Shown: piece by piece, positions 9,579 to 19,895 of the stretch
Layout: every line of letters begins with the position of its first letter
How positions within the stretch are numbered: position 1 is the stretch's first letter
Assembly: GCF_019139675.1 (NCBI RefSeq)
Contig: NZ_CP077077.1
Span: forward strand, 2,356,001 to 2,420,000
Reading direction: 5' to 3'
Source: Pseudomonas maumuensis
Lineage (GTDB): Bacteria; Pseudomonadota; Gammaproteobacteria; Pseudomonadales; Pseudomonadaceae
Length of the DNA: 64,000 nucleotides
Notes under the pieces: model-generated
Told to the model about the DNA's origin: nothing
The model's input: the letters and a program-made list of their open reading frames with translations, nothing else
Databases searched by the model: none
Made by a program: the position numbers and the translations under genes

Positions 9579-9791
9579 TTACTCCGGACGAACCTGCGCA
9601 GCCTGCATGCCCTTCTGGCCTTTTTCGGCTACGAAGGAAACAGTTTGGCCTTCTTTCAGGCTTTTGAAACCGTCGGTTTCGATGGCCTTGAAGTGTACGA
9701 ACAGGTCGTCGCCGCCGCCTTGAGGAGTGATGAAGCCGAAGCCTTTTTCATCGTTGAACCACTTGACGGTGCCGGTTTGGCGATTGGACAT
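9579..9791 (-). CDS. CspA-family cold-shock protein
   Basis: 70 aa, the usual length for the family. A single cold-shock domain has both RNA-binding motifs: RNP1 (KGFGFI) and RNP2 (DLFVHF). It is expected to bind single-stranded RNA/DNA in the cytoplasm as an RNA chaperone. The start is the ATG at 9791 ([12 protein letters not shown]), preceded by GGAG at a spacing of nine; an upstream in-frame ATG would add seven unconserved residues. The roughly 160-bp leader up to 9954 is long for a 70-codon gene, in keeping with the structured leaders of csp mRNAs, and contains no other gene. Several paralogues usually exist in Pseudomonas, so no specific letter is assigned. Confidence 0.95.
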   Translation of the reverse strand: MSNRQTGTVKWFNDEKGFGFITPQGGGDDLFVHFKAIETDGFKSLKEGQTVSFVAEKGQKGMQAAQVRPE

Positions 9792-9954
9792 GGGGTGAAT
9801 CTCCAGAAACATGATTTTTTATCGGGGTGCAGTGTCGCCTAAGCTTCAGTGGCACCGACGACACTATAGTCTAATTCTTCGCATCTAGCGCCTATTACCT
9901 TCGCAGGATGTTGATCCAAGGCAAAAGATGCGACGGACCGCCGGAAAATCCGGC

Positions 9955-10257
9955 CTATTTTGGCTTGCAGCTGGCCTGGACCACCTGCTGGGCCTTCTGC
10001 ATCAGCTTGGCGTCTACGCCGTCCTGGCTGTCGAGGTCTTCGATCTCCTTGTCGTTGAAATTCTTCTTGATGGCTTGGGCACCACACTCGCAGTGCTTCT
10101 TGGCTGTCGCCGCATCCACGCCTTGGCCGCTCGCCACTTGTTGGCACTGTGCCATGTAGGATGCTTCCTTGCCGGCGGGGAAATTGCCTGCGTTGGCAGC
10201 CAGGGGCAGCAGCAGGGCGCTCGCGGCGCAGGCAGCCAGAAGGGACTGAAGTCGCAT
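9955..10257 (-). CDS. Small secreted protein, function unknown
   Basis: 100 aa. The start at MRLQSLLAAC follows AAGGAG. A Sec signal peptide (hydrophobic LLAACAASALLLPLAANA, cleavage after ANA) leaves about 77 residues, with four Cys (in QCQQ, HCECG and SCKPK), so a disulfide-bonded periplasmic protein is likely. The mature part is helical and charged. It is a single gene with its own upstream region. I recognise the general pattern of small conserved Pseudomonas periplasmic proteins but no named family. Confidence 0.75.
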   Translation of the reverse strand: MRLQSLLAACAASALLLPLAANAGNFPAGKEASYMAQCQQVASGQGVDAATAKKHCECGAQAIKKNFNDKEIEDLDSQDGVDAKLMQKAQQVVQASCKPK

Positions 10258-10462
10258 AACCGGACACTCCTTGGTTAATGGTCTCATCAAGAGTAGGTTG
10301 CTTCAGAAAGTCTGATAGGAAATTTTCCGTAAGAGTTCACCTCCCAAGGCATAATTTCCAAATATTTCTGTGTACCCCACAACCCGCGTGCTAGCATGCC
10401 CGGCTTGCAGCTCGCCCCTTGCGGCTTGCAGCTTTTACCTTCCAGTCACTCTGGTTCGTCCC

Positions 10463-10571
10463 TGGCAGGCCGAAAGGTCTCTGCCACTGTGAGGCAGGCT
10501 TTCCCGCGGGAAAGGCAGGGCGGATCTTGTACTGGCTCATCCCAACCCACGTGACCTTTGGTAGGGGTCAC
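10463..10571 (+). promoter_or_regulatory. Palindrome-rich leader of thrS
   Basis: Three inverted repeats lie just before thrS: GGCAG/CTGCC around 10463-10485, the perfect palindrome TTTCCCGCGGGAAA at 10500-10513, and GTGACC/GGTCAC at 10551-10571, the last ending ten bases before the AGGAGAGGAGG ribosome-binding site. In E. coli, thrS is controlled by leader RNA that mimics tRNA-Thr and binds the synthetase. Whether this leader does the same is not known. Confidence 0.4.
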
Positions 10572-10590
10572 CACTAGGAGAGGAGGCGCC

Positions 10591-12513
10591 ATGCCCGTTA
10601 TTACTCTTCCCGATGGCAGTCAACGCACGTTCGACCAGCCGGTATCCGTAGCCGAAGTCGCCGCCTCGATCGGCGCTGGCCTGGCCAAGGCCACCTTGGC
10701 CGGCAAGGTCGACGGCAAGCTCGTCGATGCCTGCGACAAGATCGACCACGACGCCACCCTGCAGATCATCACCCCTAAAGATGAAGAGGGACTGGAGATC
10801 ATCCGTCACTCGTGCGCCCACCTGATCGGCCACGCAGTGAAACAGCTGTACCCGACCGCCCGCATGGTGATCGGCCCGGTGATCGACGAAGGCTTCTATT
10901 ACGACATCGCCTACGAGCGTCCTTTCACCCCCGAGGACCTCGCCGCCATCGAAAAGCGCATGCAGCAGCTGATCGAGAAGGACTACGACGTCGTCAAGAA
11001 GATGACCCCGCGCGCCGAAGTCATCGACGTGTTCACCCAGCGTGGCGAAGACTACAAGCTGCGCCTGGTCGAGGACATGCCCGATGAACAGGCCATGGGC
11101 CTGTACTACCACGAAGAGTACGTCGACATGTGCCGCGGTCCGCACGTGCCGAACACCCGCTTCCTCAAAGCCTTCAAGCTGACCAAGCTGAGCGGCGCCT
11201 ACTGGCGCGGCGATGCCAAGAACGAGCAACTGCAGCGTGTCTACGGCACCGCCTGGGCTGACAAGAAACAGCTGGCTGCATACATCCAGCGCATCGAAGA
11301 AGCCGAGAAACGCGACCACCGCAAAATCGGCAAGCAGCTCGACCTGTTCCACCTGCAGGAAGAAGCACCGGGCATGGTGTTCTGGCACGCCAATGGCTGG
11401 ACCGTGTACCAGGTGCTCGAGCAGTACATGCGTAAAGTGCAGCGCGAGAACGGCTACCAAGAGATCAAGACCCCGCAGGTGGTCGATCGTATTCTCTGGG
11501 AGCGTTCCGGCCACTGGACCAACTACGCCGAGAACATGTTCACCACCGCCTCGGAAAGCCGCGACTACGCGGTTAAGCCGATGAACTGCCCGTGCCACGT
11601 ACAGGTGTTCAACCAGGGTCTGAAGTCCTACCGCGACCTGCCGCTGCGCCTGGCCGAATTCGGTGCCTGCCACCGCAACGAGCCATCCGGCGCCCTGCAT
11701 GGCATCATGCGCGTGCGTGGCTTCGTGCAGGACGATGCGCACATCTTCTGCACTGAAGACCAGGTCAAGAAGGAAGCCGCCGACTTCATCAAGCTGACCC
11801 TGGACGTCTACAAGGACTTCGGTTTCACCGACGTCGCCATGAAGCTGTCGACCCGTCCGGCCAAGCGCGTGGGTTCCGAAGAGCTGTGGGATCGCGCCGA
11901 AGGTGCCCTGGCCGACGCCCTAAACGACTCGGGCCTGGAGTGGGAGTACCAGCCGGGCGAGGGTGCGTTCTATGGTCCGAAGATCGAGTTCACCCTGCGC
12001 GACTGCCTCGGCCGTAACTGGCAGTGCGGTACCTTGCAGTACGATCCGAACCTTCCAGAGCGTCTGGATGCCAGCTATATCGCCGAAGATAACAGTCGAG
12101 TTCGCCCGGTAATGCTGCACCGCGCCATCCTCGGTTCGTTCGAACGCTTCATCGGTATGCTCATTGAACACTACGCTGGTGTGTTCCCTGCCTGGCTTGC
12201 GCCGACTCAGGCCGTGATCATGAACATCACCGACAAGCAGGCCGATTTCGCTCTCGAGGTGGAAAAAGCCCTGAACGGTAGCGGATTCCGTGCCAAGTCG
12301 GACTTGAGAAATGAGAAGATCGGCTTTAAAATCCGCGAGCATACGTTGCTGCGGGTCCCTTACCTTTTGGTTATAGGGGATCGCGAAGTCGAAACGCAAA
12401 CCGTCGCTGTGCGCACCCGTGAAGGCGCAGACCTGGGCTCGATGCCCGTCGCGCAATTCACTGAACTGCTGTCGCAAGCGGTTTCCCGGCGTGGTCGCCA
12501 AGAATCGGAGTAA
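10591..12513 (+). CDS. thrS: Threonyl-tRNA synthetase
   Basis: 640 aa (E. coli 642). An N-terminal TGS domain (residues 1-61) is followed by the editing domain with HSCAH, then the class II catalytic core including the zinc-site stretch MNCPCH (about 331-336), and a C-terminal anticodon-binding domain ending near residue 640. It charges tRNA-Thr in the cytoplasm. The ATG at 10591 is preceded by a strong AGGAGAGGAGG; an in-frame ATG 33 bp earlier lacks one. First gene of the conserved translation block; the infC start follows its stop by two bases, so translational coupling is likely. Confidence 0.98.
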   Translation: MPVITLPDGSQRTFDQPVSVAEVAASIGAGLAKATLAGKVDGKLVDACDKIDHDATLQIITPKDEEGLEIIRHSCAHLIGHAVKQLYPTARMVIGPVIDEGFYYDIAYERPFTPEDLAAIEKRMQQLIEKDYDVVKKMTPRAEVIDVFTQRGEDYKLRLVEDMPDEQAMGLYYHEEYVDMCRGPHVPNTRFLKAFKLTKLSGAYWRGDAKNEQLQRVYGTAWADKKQLAAYIQRIEEAEKRDHRKIGKQLDLFHLQEEAPGMVFWHANGWTVYQVLEQYMRKVQRENGYQEIKTPQVVDRILWERSGHWTNYAENMFTTASESRDYAVKPMNCPCHVQVFNQGLKSYRDLPLRLAEFGACHRNEPSGALHGIMRVRGFVQDDAHIFCTEDQVKKEAADFIKLTLDVYKDFGFTDVAMKLSTRPAKRVGSEELWDRAEGALADALNDSGLEWEYQPGEGAFYGPKIEFTLRDCLGRNWQCGTLQYDPNLPERLDASYIAEDNSRVRPVMLHRAILGSFERFIGMLIEHYAGVFPAWLAPTQAVIMNITDKQADFALEVEKALNGSGFRAKSDLRNEKIGFKIREHTLLRVPYLLVIGDREVETQTVAVRTREGADLGSMPVAQFTELLSQAVSRRGRQESE

Positions 12514-12515
12514 AG

Positions 12516-13064
12516 ATTATTAAGCGTGAAATGAGAAACGATAAACGAACTGCACCGAAAGCCCCGATCAACGAGAATATCTCGGCACGCGAGGTTCGGT
12601 TAATTGGTGCTGACGGCGAGCAGATTGGCATCGTCTCGATTGATGAAGCGCTGCGTATCGCTGATGAAGCGAAGCTGGATCTGGTGGAAATCTCTGCAGA
12701 CGCGCAACCGCCCGTCTGCAAGGTGATGGACTACGGTAAGCACCTCTTCGAGAAGAAGAAGCAGGCCAACGAAGCCAAGAAGAACCAGAAGCAGATCCAG
12801 ATCAAAGAAATCAAGTTTCGTCCAGGGACGGAAGAAGGGGATTACCAGGTAAAACTACGCAACCTGGTACGTTTCCTTAGCGATGGGGACAAGGCCAAGA
12901 TCTCTCTGAGATTCCGCGGCCGTGAGATGGCCCACCAGGAGCTGGGCATGGAGCTGTTGAAGCGGGTCGAAGCGGACCTCGTGGAATATGGCACCGTTGA
13001 GCAGCATCCGAAGATGGAAGGACGCCAGCTTATGATGGTCATCGCCCCCAAAAAGAAGAAGTAA
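12516..13064 (+). CDS. infC: Translation initiation factor IF-3, ATT start
   Basis: 182 aa from ATT at 12516, two bases after the thrS stop. IF3 binds the 30S subunit and rejects non-canonical start codons. GGAG lies five bases before this ATT. The next ATG (12531) would cut off five residues and has no clear ribosome-binding site of its own, whereas infC starting at AUU and repressed by IF3 itself is well known in E. coli and related bacteria. A second ATT directly follows (12519), so either could be used. The N-domain, the lysine-rich linker ([15 protein letters not shown]) and the C-domain with GREMAHQ are all present. The ATT choice is inference from spacing and family knowledge. Confidence 0.95.
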   Translation: MIKREMRNDKRTAPKAPINENISAREVRLIGADGEQIGIVSIDEALRIADEAKLDLVEISADAQPPVCKVMDYGKHLFEKKKQANEAKKNQKQIQIKEIKFRPGTEEGDYQVKLRNLVRFLSDGDKAKISLRFRGREMAHQELGMELLKRVEADLVEYGTVEQHPKMEGRQLMMVIAPKKKK

Positions 13065-13127
13065 TCTCCCGGGCACGGCAGGCCTGATGATTATTGTGTA
13101 ATTTTTATTCGAATGCGGAGTTCCAAC

Positions 13128-13322
13128 ATGCCAAAAATGAAAACCAAGAGCGGTGCTGCGAAGCGCTTCCTGAAGACGGCTTCCGGCTTCAAGCACAAGC
13201 ACGCTTTCAAGAGCCACATCCTGACCAAAATGTCGACCAAGCGTAAGCGTCAACTGCGCGGTGCCAGCTTGCTGCACCCGTCTGACGTGGCAAAAGTCGA
13301 GCGCATGCTGCGCGTTCGTTAA
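13128..13322 (+). CDS. rpmI: Ribosomal protein bL35
   Basis: 64 aa, the normal length. The basic sequence starting [14 protein letters not shown] is characteristic of bL35 of the large subunit. The start at 13128 lies after CGGAG; an ATG 15 bp upstream would add five unconserved residues. It sits between infC and rplT, the standard bacterial order. In E. coli, L20 represses this pair through the rpmI leader; no pseudoknot was analysed here. Confidence 0.97.
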   Translation: MPKMKTKSGAAKRFLKTASGFKHKHAFKSHILTKMSTKRKRQLRGASLLHPSDVAKVERMLRVR

Positions 13323-13349
13323 TTCTGGTTAAGATAGAGGAAGTTACTC

Positions 13350-13706
13350 ATGGCTCGTGTTAAGCGCGGCGTTATCGCTCGTAAGCGTCACAAAAAAATT
13401 CTGAAACTGGCTAAAGGTTACTACGGTGCACGTTCGCGCGTATTCCGTGTAGCCAAGCAAGCGGTCATCAAGGCAGGCCAATACGCCTACCGCGACCGTC
13501 GCCAGAAGAAGCGTCAGTTCCGCGCACTGTGGATCGCTCGTATCAACGCCGGTGCCCGCACCAACGGTCTGTCGTACAGCCGTCTGATTGCTGGCCTGAA
13601 AAAAGCGTCGATCGAAATCGACCGTAAGGTTCTGGCTGATCTGGCAGTGAACGAAAAAGCGGCGTTTGCTGCGATTGTCGAGAAGGCTAAAGCCGTACTG
13701 GCTTAA
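13350..13706 (+). CDS. rplT: Ribosomal protein bL20
   Basis: 118 aa, full family length ([16 protein letters not shown] at the N-terminus). The long basic N-terminal helix binds 23S rRNA and is needed for early 50S assembly. In E. coli this protein also represses its own operon. An AGAGGAAG ribosome-binding site precedes the ATG, and the gene lies 27 bp after rpmI. A strong hairpin follows at 13763. Confidence 0.98.
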   Translation: MARVKRGVIARKRHKKILKLAKGYYGARSRVFRVAKQAVIKAGQYAYRDRRQKKRQFRALWIARINAGARTNGLSYSRLIAGLKKASIEIDRKVLADLAVNEKAAFAAIVEKAKAVLA

Positions 13707-13762
13707 GTACCCACGACAATCATCCGGCGGCGCCTGCGCCGTCGGGTGTAAAACGTCATCGG

Positions 13763-14834
<1,072 letters not shown>

Positions 14835-14865
14835 GCCCAATCGACGCAACTTTCAGGAGAACAGC

Positions 14866-17247
14866 ATGAAATTCAGTGAACAGTGGCTGCGCGGTTGGGT
14901 AAACCCGCAAGTCTCCCGTGACGAACTGGTCGCCCGCCTGTCCATGGCCGGCCTTGAAGTCGACAGCGTTACCCCCGCTGCCGGCCAGTTCAGCGGCATC
15001 GTGGTGGGCGAGATCCTCACCACCGAACAACACCCGGACGCCGACAAGCTGCGCGTGTGCCAGGTAAGCAACGGCGCAGAGACCTTCCAGGTGGTCTGCG
15101 GCGCCCCGAATGCCCGCCCAGGCATCAAGATCCCGTTCGCCATGATCGGCGCCGAACTGCCGGGCGACTTCAAGATCAAGAAGGCCAAGCTGCGCGGCGT
15201 CGAATCCTTCGGCATGCTCTGCTCGGCTGCCGAGCTGCAGATCAGCGAAGAGAACGACGGCCTGCTGGAGCTGGCGGCAGACGCCCCGGTTGGTCAGGAC
15301 ATCCGTCAGTACCTGAACCTGGACGACGCCAGCATCGAGATCGGCCTGACCCCGAACCGCGGCGACTGCCTGTCCATCGCCGGCCTGGCCCGTGACGTCA
15401 GCGCCCTGTACGACGTGCCGGTCACCCGCCCGGTGGTGCCAGCCGTACCGGCTGCCCACGACGAAGTGCGCTCGGTCGAAGTCAGCGCCCCGGCCGCCTG
15501 CCCGCGCTACCTGGGCCGCGTGATCCGCAACGTCGACCTGAGCAAGCCGACTCCGCTGTGGATGGTCGAGCGCCTGCGCCGCAGCGATGTGCGCAGCATC
15601 GACGCCGCCGTCGACATCACCAACTACGTGATGCTCGAACTCGGCCAGCCGATGCACGCCTTCGACCTCGCCGAAATCAACGGCGGCATCCGCGTGCGCA
15701 TGGCCGAGGAGGGCGAGAAACTCGTCCTGCTGGACGGCCAGGAAGTTGCCCTGCGCGCCGACACCCTGGTAATCGCCGACCACACCCGCGCGCTGGCCAT
15801 TGCCGGCGTGATGGGGGGCGAGCACAGCGGCGTCAACACCGAGAAGACCCGCGACCTGTTCCTCGAGAGCGCCTTCTTCGAGCCGATTTCCGTCGCCGGC
15901 AAGGCCCGTTCCTACGGCCTGCACACCGACGCCTCGCACCGCTACGAGCGCGGCGTGGACTCGCAACTGGCCCGTGAAGCCATGGAGCGCGCCACCGCCC
16001 TGGTGCTGGAGATCGTCGGCGGCGAGGCTGGCCCGATCGTCGAAGCCGTGAGCGAGCAGCACCTGCCGAACATCGCGCCGATCACCCTGCGCGACGAGCG
16101 CATCACCCAGATGCTTGGCATGCAAATGCAAGCCGCCCAGGTCGAGCAACTGCTCAACGCCCTGGAGCTGAACACCAGCGCCAACGGAGCAGGGGAGTGG
16201 ACCGTTACGGTCCCAAGTCACCGCTTCGACGTCAGCCTGGAAGTCGACCTGATCGAAGAGCTGGCCCGTCTGTACGGCTACAACAACCTGCCGGTCCGTT
16301 ACCCGCAGGCCCGCCTGGCCCCGCAAGCCCGCCCGGAAACCCGTGGCGAGCTGCCGAACCTGCGCCGCCTGCTGGTTGCCCGCGGCTACCAGGAAGCCAT
16401 CACCTACAGCTTCATCGACCCGAAACTGTTCGAGCTGTTCACCCCAGGCGTCGAGCCGCTGCTGCTGGCCAACCCGATCTCCAACGACATGGCCGCCATG
16501 CGCGCCTCGTTGTGGCCGGGCCTGGTCAAGGCCATGCAGCACAACCTCAACCGCCAGCAAGACCGCGTGCGCCTGTTCGAAAGCGGCCTGCGCTTCGTCG
16601 GCCAGCTCGGTGACCTCAAGCAGCAACCGATGATCGCCGGCGTCGTCACCGGCAGCCGCCTGCCGGAAGGCTGGGCCAACGGCCGCGACAGCATCGACTT
16701 CTTCGACGTCAAAGCCGACGTGGAAGCCCTGCTGGGTTACTCCGGTGCCCTGAGCGACTTCACCTTCGCTGCCGGCAAGCACCCGGCCCTGCACCCCGGC
16801 CAGACCGCCCGCATCGAGCGCGACGGCAAGGAAGTCGGCTACCTCGGCGCCATCCACCCCGAGCTGGCCAAGACCCTCGGCCTCGACCGCCCGGTGTTCG
16901 TCTTCGAGCTGGTGCTCGGCGATGTAGTCGAAGGCCGCCTGCCGAAGTTCAGCGAACTGTCCAAGTTCCCGGAAACCCGTCGTGACCTGGCTTTGATCGC
17001 AGGACGTGATGTAGCTTCTAGCTCGGTGCTTGAAGTAATTCGTGACAATGCGGGCGAATGGCTCACAGACCTCAGGCTGTTTGACGTCTACCAGGGTAAA
17101 GGCATTGATCCTGATAGAAAAAGCCTGGCGGTCGGCTTGACCTGGCAACATCCATCGCGCACTCTTAACGACGATGAGGTGAATGAAACCCTGCAAACCA
17201 TCCTCACCTCGCTTGAACAAAGGTTGAACACCACGTTAAGGAAATAA
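14866..17247 (+). CDS. pheT: Phenylalanyl-tRNA synthetase beta subunit
   Basis: 793 aa (E. coli 795). An N-terminal EMAP-like tRNA-binding domain is followed by the B3/B4 editing module, the B5 domain, the catalytic-like core and a C-terminal ferredoxin-fold anticodon-binding domain. It starts [14 protein letters not shown] at 14866 with CAGGAG upstream; the more upstream in-frame ATG at 14770 lies inside pheS and was rejected. ihfA follows four bases after the stop, the usual arrangement in gamma-proteobacteria. Confidence 0.98.
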   Translation: MKFSEQWLRGWVNPQVSRDELVARLSMAGLEVDSVTPAAGQFSGIVVGEILTTEQHPDADKLRVCQVSNGAETFQVVCGAPNARPGIKIPFAMIGAELPGDFKIKKAKLRGVESFGMLCSAAELQISEENDGLLELAADAPVGQDIRQYLNLDDASIEIGLTPNRGDCLSIAGLARDVSALYDVPVTRPVVPAVPAAHDEVRSVEVSAPAACPRYLGRVIRNVDLSKPTPLWMVERLRRSDVRSIDAAVDITNYVMLELGQPMHAFDLAEINGGIRVRMAEEGEKLVLLDGQEVALRADTLVIADHTRALAIAGVMGGEHSGVNTEKTRDLFLESAFFEPISVAGKARSYGLHTDASHRYERGVDSQLAREAMERATALVLEIVGGEAGPIVEAVSEQHLPNIAPITLRDERITQMLGMQMQAAQVEQLLNALELNTSANGAGEWTVTVPSHRFDVSLEVDLIEELARLYGYNNLPVRYPQARLAPQARPETRGELPNLRRLLVARGYQEAITYSFIDPKLFELFTPGVEPLLLANPISNDMAAMRASLWPGLVKAMQHNLNRQQDRVRLFESGLRFVGQLGDLKQQPMIAGVVTGSRLPEGWANGRDSIDFFDVKADVEALLGYSGALSDFTFAAGKHPALHPGQTARIERDGKEVGYLGAIHPELAKTLGLDRPVFVFELVLGDVVEGRLPKFSELSKFPETRRDLALIAGRDVASSSVLEVIRDNAGEWLTDLRLFDVYQGKGIDPDRKSLAVGLTWQHPSRTLNDDEVNETLQTILTSLEQRLNTTLRK

Positions 17248-17251
17248 CGGC

Positions 17252-17554
17252 ATGGGTGCTCTGACGAAAGCTGAGATGGCCGAAAGGCTGTACGAGGAGC
17301 TGGGGCTTAACAAGCGTGAGGCCAAGGAGCTGGTCGAGCTGTTTTTCGAAGAAATTCGGCACGCGCTTGAAGACAACGAGCAGGTCAAGTTGTCCGGTTT
17401 CGGCAACTTCGACCTTCGCGACAAACGCCAGCGGCCGGGCCGCAACCCTAAAACAGGGGAAGAGATCCCGATCACCGCGCGCCGCGTCGTCACCTTTCGT
17501 CCAGGGCAGAAGCTGAAAGCCCGGGTAGAGGCCTATGCTGGAACCAAGCCATAA
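17252..17554 (+). CDS. ihfA: Integration host factor alpha subunit
   Basis: 100 aa, full family length. An HU/IHF fold with the DNA-intercalating arm ([10 protein letters not shown]) and the conserved [12 protein letters not shown] segment. With IhfB it bends DNA at specific sites and helps promoters, recombination and replication. It begins four bases after pheT and its 3' end overlaps the downstream MerR gene by 20 bp, so the three are co-transcribed. Confidence 0.98.
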   Translation: MGALTKAEMAERLYEELGLNKREAKELVELFFEEIRHALEDNEQVKLSGFGNFDLRDKRQRPGRNPKTGEEIPITARRVVTFRPGQKLKARVEAYAGTKP

Positions 17555-17891
17555 CGACGAGCTGCCCCCCATCCCGGGCAAACGCTACTTCACCATCGGT
17601 GAAGTCAGCGAGCTCTGTGCGGTAAAACCGCACGTGCTGCGCTACTGGGAGCAGGAATTCACGCAGCTCAACCCGGTGAAGCGCCGTGGCAACCGGCGGT
17701 ATTATCAGCGCCAGGACGTGCTGATGATCCGCCAGATCCGCGCTTTGCTGTATGACCAGGGCTTTACCATTGGCGGAGCGCGGTTACGGCTCTCCAGTGA
17801 TGAGGTCAAGGATGAGTCCAGCCAGTACAAGCAGCTGATTCGGCAGATGATTGCGGAGTTGGAGGATGTGTTGGTGGTGCTCAAGAAGTGA
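17535..17891 (+). CDS. MerR-family regulator linked to ihfA
   Basis: 118 aa. An N-terminal winged helix-turn-helix ([21 protein letters not shown]) is followed by a coiled dimerisation helix. No C-terminal metal- or drug-binding domain or cysteine cluster is present, so it is a minimal MerR of the type regularly found beside ihfA in Pseudomonas. The start overlaps the end of ihfA by 20 bp in another frame; CGGGTAGAGG lies upstream. Target genes unknown. Confidence 0.92.
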   Translation: MLEPSHNDELPPIPGKRYFTIGEVSELCAVKPHVLRYWEQEFTQLNPVKRRGNRRYYQRQDVLMIRQIRALLYDQGFTIGGARLRLSSDEVKDESSQYKQLIRQMIAELEDVLVVLKK

Positions 17892-17990
17892 CCTGGTTGG
17901 CGACGAGTGGAAATTTTTGAAAAAAAGCTTCCATTATTCAAAAGGTTAGGTTAAATTCTTCAACGTTCTCAGCAGTATCGAGAATGATGT

Positions 17991-18067
17991 CGGGGCGTAG
18001 CGCAGCCCGGTAGCGCACTTGCATGGGGTGCAAGGGGTCGAGTGTTCGAATCACTCCGTCCCGACCA
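17991..18067 (+). tRNA. tRNA-Pro(GGG)
   Basis: 77 nt with CCA encoded. The acceptor stem CGGGGCG pairs with CGTCCCG (one G-T pair), the anticodon stem CTTGC/GCAAG holds loop ATGGGGT giving anticodon GGG, and the T arm is GAGTG TTCGAAT CACTC. It reads Pro codons CCC/CCT. The gene is complete and lies beside an integrase pseudogene, consistent with use as an integration site. Confidence 0.98.
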
Positions 18068-18080
18068 AAATACTCCAAGA

Positions 18081-18112
18081 AAACCAGTCACTTAGCGGTG
18101 GCTGGTTTTTTT
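18081..18112 (+). terminator. Intrinsic terminator of tRNA-Pro
   Basis: AACCAGTCAC and GTGGCTGGTT form a 10-bp stem (one G-T pair) followed by seven Ts, 14 bases after the tRNA CCA end. Confidence 0.88.
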
Positions 18113-18143
18113 ATGGAGTTACCTGCGCAAAATGGGCGCAAAA

Positions 18144-18481
18144 CTATCCGGCGATTTCGCCGATATCCAGGTCAGTCCCGACCTTAGACCACGCCACATC
18201 CTCGTGTCCTTTCTAGTATTTCCTGGTCATGTCTTCAGTGGCATGTCCGGTAATCTCTGGCTGTCTTTTCCTGCGCGCTTGTACAGGTTAAGGGAAAGAG
18301 CGAGCACCTTATGAGACCCTGGCATCTCTTCCTCTTTGAGGTCGCGATAACAACCAGTGGAACGCACCAAGTAAAGAGACAAAGTGTCATCCTGGCACCT
18401 GGAGAGAACTTCGCTCAGTCGGTCTGTGACCTTTAACTTCAGCCAACCTGAGTCGGACGATTTATCCGTCTTGTTTTGCAC
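18144..18481 (-). pseudogene. Decayed phage-type tyrosine-recombinase (integrase), C-terminal remnant
   Basis: The upper part (18227-18481) reads like the core of a phage integrase (LKLKVTDRLSEVLSRC). A change of frame then gives the textbook C-terminus GHATEDMTRKY containing the catalytic tyrosine. Directly after Tyr comes TAG where a CAG codon would let the reading continue through KGHEDVAWSKVGTDLDIGEI to a stop at 18144. So there is at least one frameshift and one nonsense change, and the segment that should carry HEIR appears shortened. Its position next to a tRNA gene fits an integrase left from an excised or eroded island. Confidence 0.75.
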
Positions 18482-18566
18482 GACGTGTAGGTAGACGCTG
18501 GCGGGCAGAGCCGCGCAGTGATTCTTGCTGGTATGCTTCGCCGCTTACCAAACAAGGAGAGTGGTA

Positions 18567-18764
18567 ATGGGGTTGCGGGAGAGGCATAAGGCTTTGCTGG
18601 GGTGGCTCACTCCAAGGCGCCGTCGGCGCACTGGGGTAACTCTGATCGTCGCCTGGATCGCTGCGACGGCAGTTTGGCCAAGCATCAACTGGGCTTGGAT
18701 AGGTGGGCCAGGCGTGTACATGTTCTTCAGCGCTTGGCCGCCGGAGCTTCATGGCAAACGTTGA
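18567..18764 (+). CDS. Small membrane protein, function unknown
   Basis: 65 aa from ATG 18567, preceded by AAGGAG. It has a basic N-terminus (TPRRRRR) and then one or two hydrophobic segments (TLIVAWIAATAVW; WAWIGGPGVYMFF). No family recognised. It lies in the decayed island downstream of tRNA-Pro, between copies 1 and 2 of the dispersed repeat, with the stop codon inside copy 2. The good ribosome-binding site suggests it may still be translated. Confidence 0.5.
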   Translation: MGLRERHKALLGWLTPRRRRRTGVTLIVAWIAATAVWPSINWAWIGGPGVYMFFSAWPPELHGKR

Positions 18765-18846
18765 GGCGCTGGCGGGCAGCGCGCTATGAGTGGTTTACAC
18801 AAGCGGGTGGTAAGCTTAGCCGCTTCATGAGCAGGGAAAGCTGGTA

Positions 18847-19080
18847 ATGGCCAAAGTATTTTCGAAAACACGGTTCTGGAGTGGCATCGCTATCAGTGTG
18901 GGATGCTTTGTCATGGCTTATTTGACATCTTCGCCATGGAATTGGTTGTTCATTGCGGCTTCCTTTGCCGGGCTTCGTGTTTGGAGTAAGAGCTGGGATA
19001 ACTACCTGAACTGCGACCAGGGTTGCCACTCTCAGCAGGAGCATGAGAAGTACTGCCATAGGTCTGAGTCTTCAGGCTAG
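18847..19080 (+). CDS. Small membrane protein, function unknown
   Basis: 77 aa. Two hydrophobic stretches near the N-terminus (FWSGIAISVGCFVMAYL; WNWLFIAASFAGL) are followed by a polar Cys/His-containing tail (NCDQGCHSQQEHEKYCH) that could bind metal. GCAGGGAAAG lies upstream of the ATG at a loose spacing. The stop is directly followed by copy 3 of the dispersed repeat. The size and topology resemble the preceding small ORF, but sequence identity is low. Foreign accessory DNA; role unknown. Confidence 0.5.
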   Translation: MAKVFSKTRFWSGIAISVGCFVMAYLTSSPWNWLFIAASFAGLRVWSKSWDNYLNCDQGCHSQQEHEKYCHRSESSG

Positions 19081-19104
19081 GCTTGAGGTGCTGGCGGGCA
19101 GCGC

Positions 19105-19505
19105 CGGAGTGGCAGGCGGCTGCAGAGCCGTGTTAACAGCCTTTTCTACGACTCCAACAGCTGCTGCTGTACCTTTGAACTGTGTCCAAGCGTTGAGCAG
19201 TACGATGAAGTGGGGCGCGAAATCCTAGTCGCTGCCCTAGCCACGATTGGGCAATTCGAGTGGTTCGGTTACATCGAGCATGGGGCGCCGCTCGAAGCTG
19301 ATTTGGAAGAATGACTTCAACCCCCCGGATCCGCTGAATCATGTGCGTGCTTCTCCGGTCGAAGGCCACGGCCATGCGCTTGTGGATAGCCTCATTGTGC
19401 TCGCGGTCCGCTTTGAGCTCGGCGGCGTCCATGTTCTTGCGAGGATACTCGGTGATCGCTGTCACGCTGTTGGTCTGGATGCCTGCCACCAGGTTCGGCT
19501 AGCCG
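19105..19505. other. Gene-remnant stretch without a complete gene
   Basis: Two protein-like but startless pieces are visible. On the plus strand, a frame open from about 19107 ends at the TGA at 19312-19314 and reads SVEQYDEVGREILVAALATI near its middle. On the minus strand, a frame from about 19489 down to 19325 reads EYPRKNMDAAELKADREHNE. Neither has a convincing start and ribosome-binding site or a family I recognise. Both look like fragments of genes from the decayed island. Only one of the two overlapping readings needs to be real. Confidence 0.3.
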
Positions 19506-19895
19506 TTATGGCGCCAGGTTCACCCCGTTACAACGGCCCTTAGAGGAAAAATCATTGATCTGCCGCGCCTTGTTCACCGACATCAGGATCGTGCAGCCGC
19601 CAGGATGGGCCACGTCATCCCAGTAGTTGGTATGGACCATCACGTTGCCTTGCATCTCGGCGGTGCTGCCGACCACCTCCTTTTGCACGTAGGTGGTATC
19701 GCGGTACCAGCCCAACTGCACCCCACCGCCGTCGGGCAGTGGCTCCATGCGCATGGGCGGGCCGAAGAAGTCGATGGCCTGCTTGGCGTCGCGGCCTTGC
19801 CATTGGTTGCCCGCCATCAGCTCCGGCAGGGTCGGGATGCAGCCGGCCAACGTCGGCAGCAACAGGCCAAGGATCAACAGCGGGCGCGTGTTCAT
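19506..19895 (-). CDS. Putative outer-membrane lipoprotein
   Basis: 129 aa. A lipoprotein signal peptide with lipobox (PTLAGC, Cys at residue 19) marks it for lipid attachment. The mature part has FFGPPMR and a C-terminal region with two Cys (GGCTIL, GRCNG), and is otherwise unfamiliar. The start overlaps the stop of the upstream secreted-protein gene by ATGA, so the two are translationally coupled and probably act together at the envelope. Function unknown. Confidence 0.8.
   Translation of the reverse strand: MNTRPLLILGLLLPTLAGCIPTLPELMAGNQWQGRDAKQAIDFFGPPMRMEPLPDGGGVQLGWYRDTTYVQKEVVGSTAEMQGNVMVHTNYWDDVAHPGGCTILMSVNKARQINDFSSKGRCNGVNLAP

Larger units (their letters stand above)
18494..19104 (+). 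repeat. Three dispersed copies of a GCTGGCGGGCAG repeat next to small ORFs
   Basis: Copy 2 (18761-18782) and copy 3 (19083-19104) share TTGAGGYGCTGGCGGGCAG plus CGC, 22 bp with one variable base. Copy 1 (18494-18508) shares GCTGGCGGGCAG. Copies 2 and 3 sit on or immediately after the stop codons of the two small membrane-protein ORFs, so the ORF-plus-repeat unit seems to have been duplicated or assembled. No integron attC core was recognised. Confidence 0.55.

Noticed and set aside
12531..13064. infC starting at the ATG at 12531.
   Set aside because: It lacks a ribosome-binding site of its own and drops conserved N-terminal residues; ATT initiation is established for infC in other bacteria.
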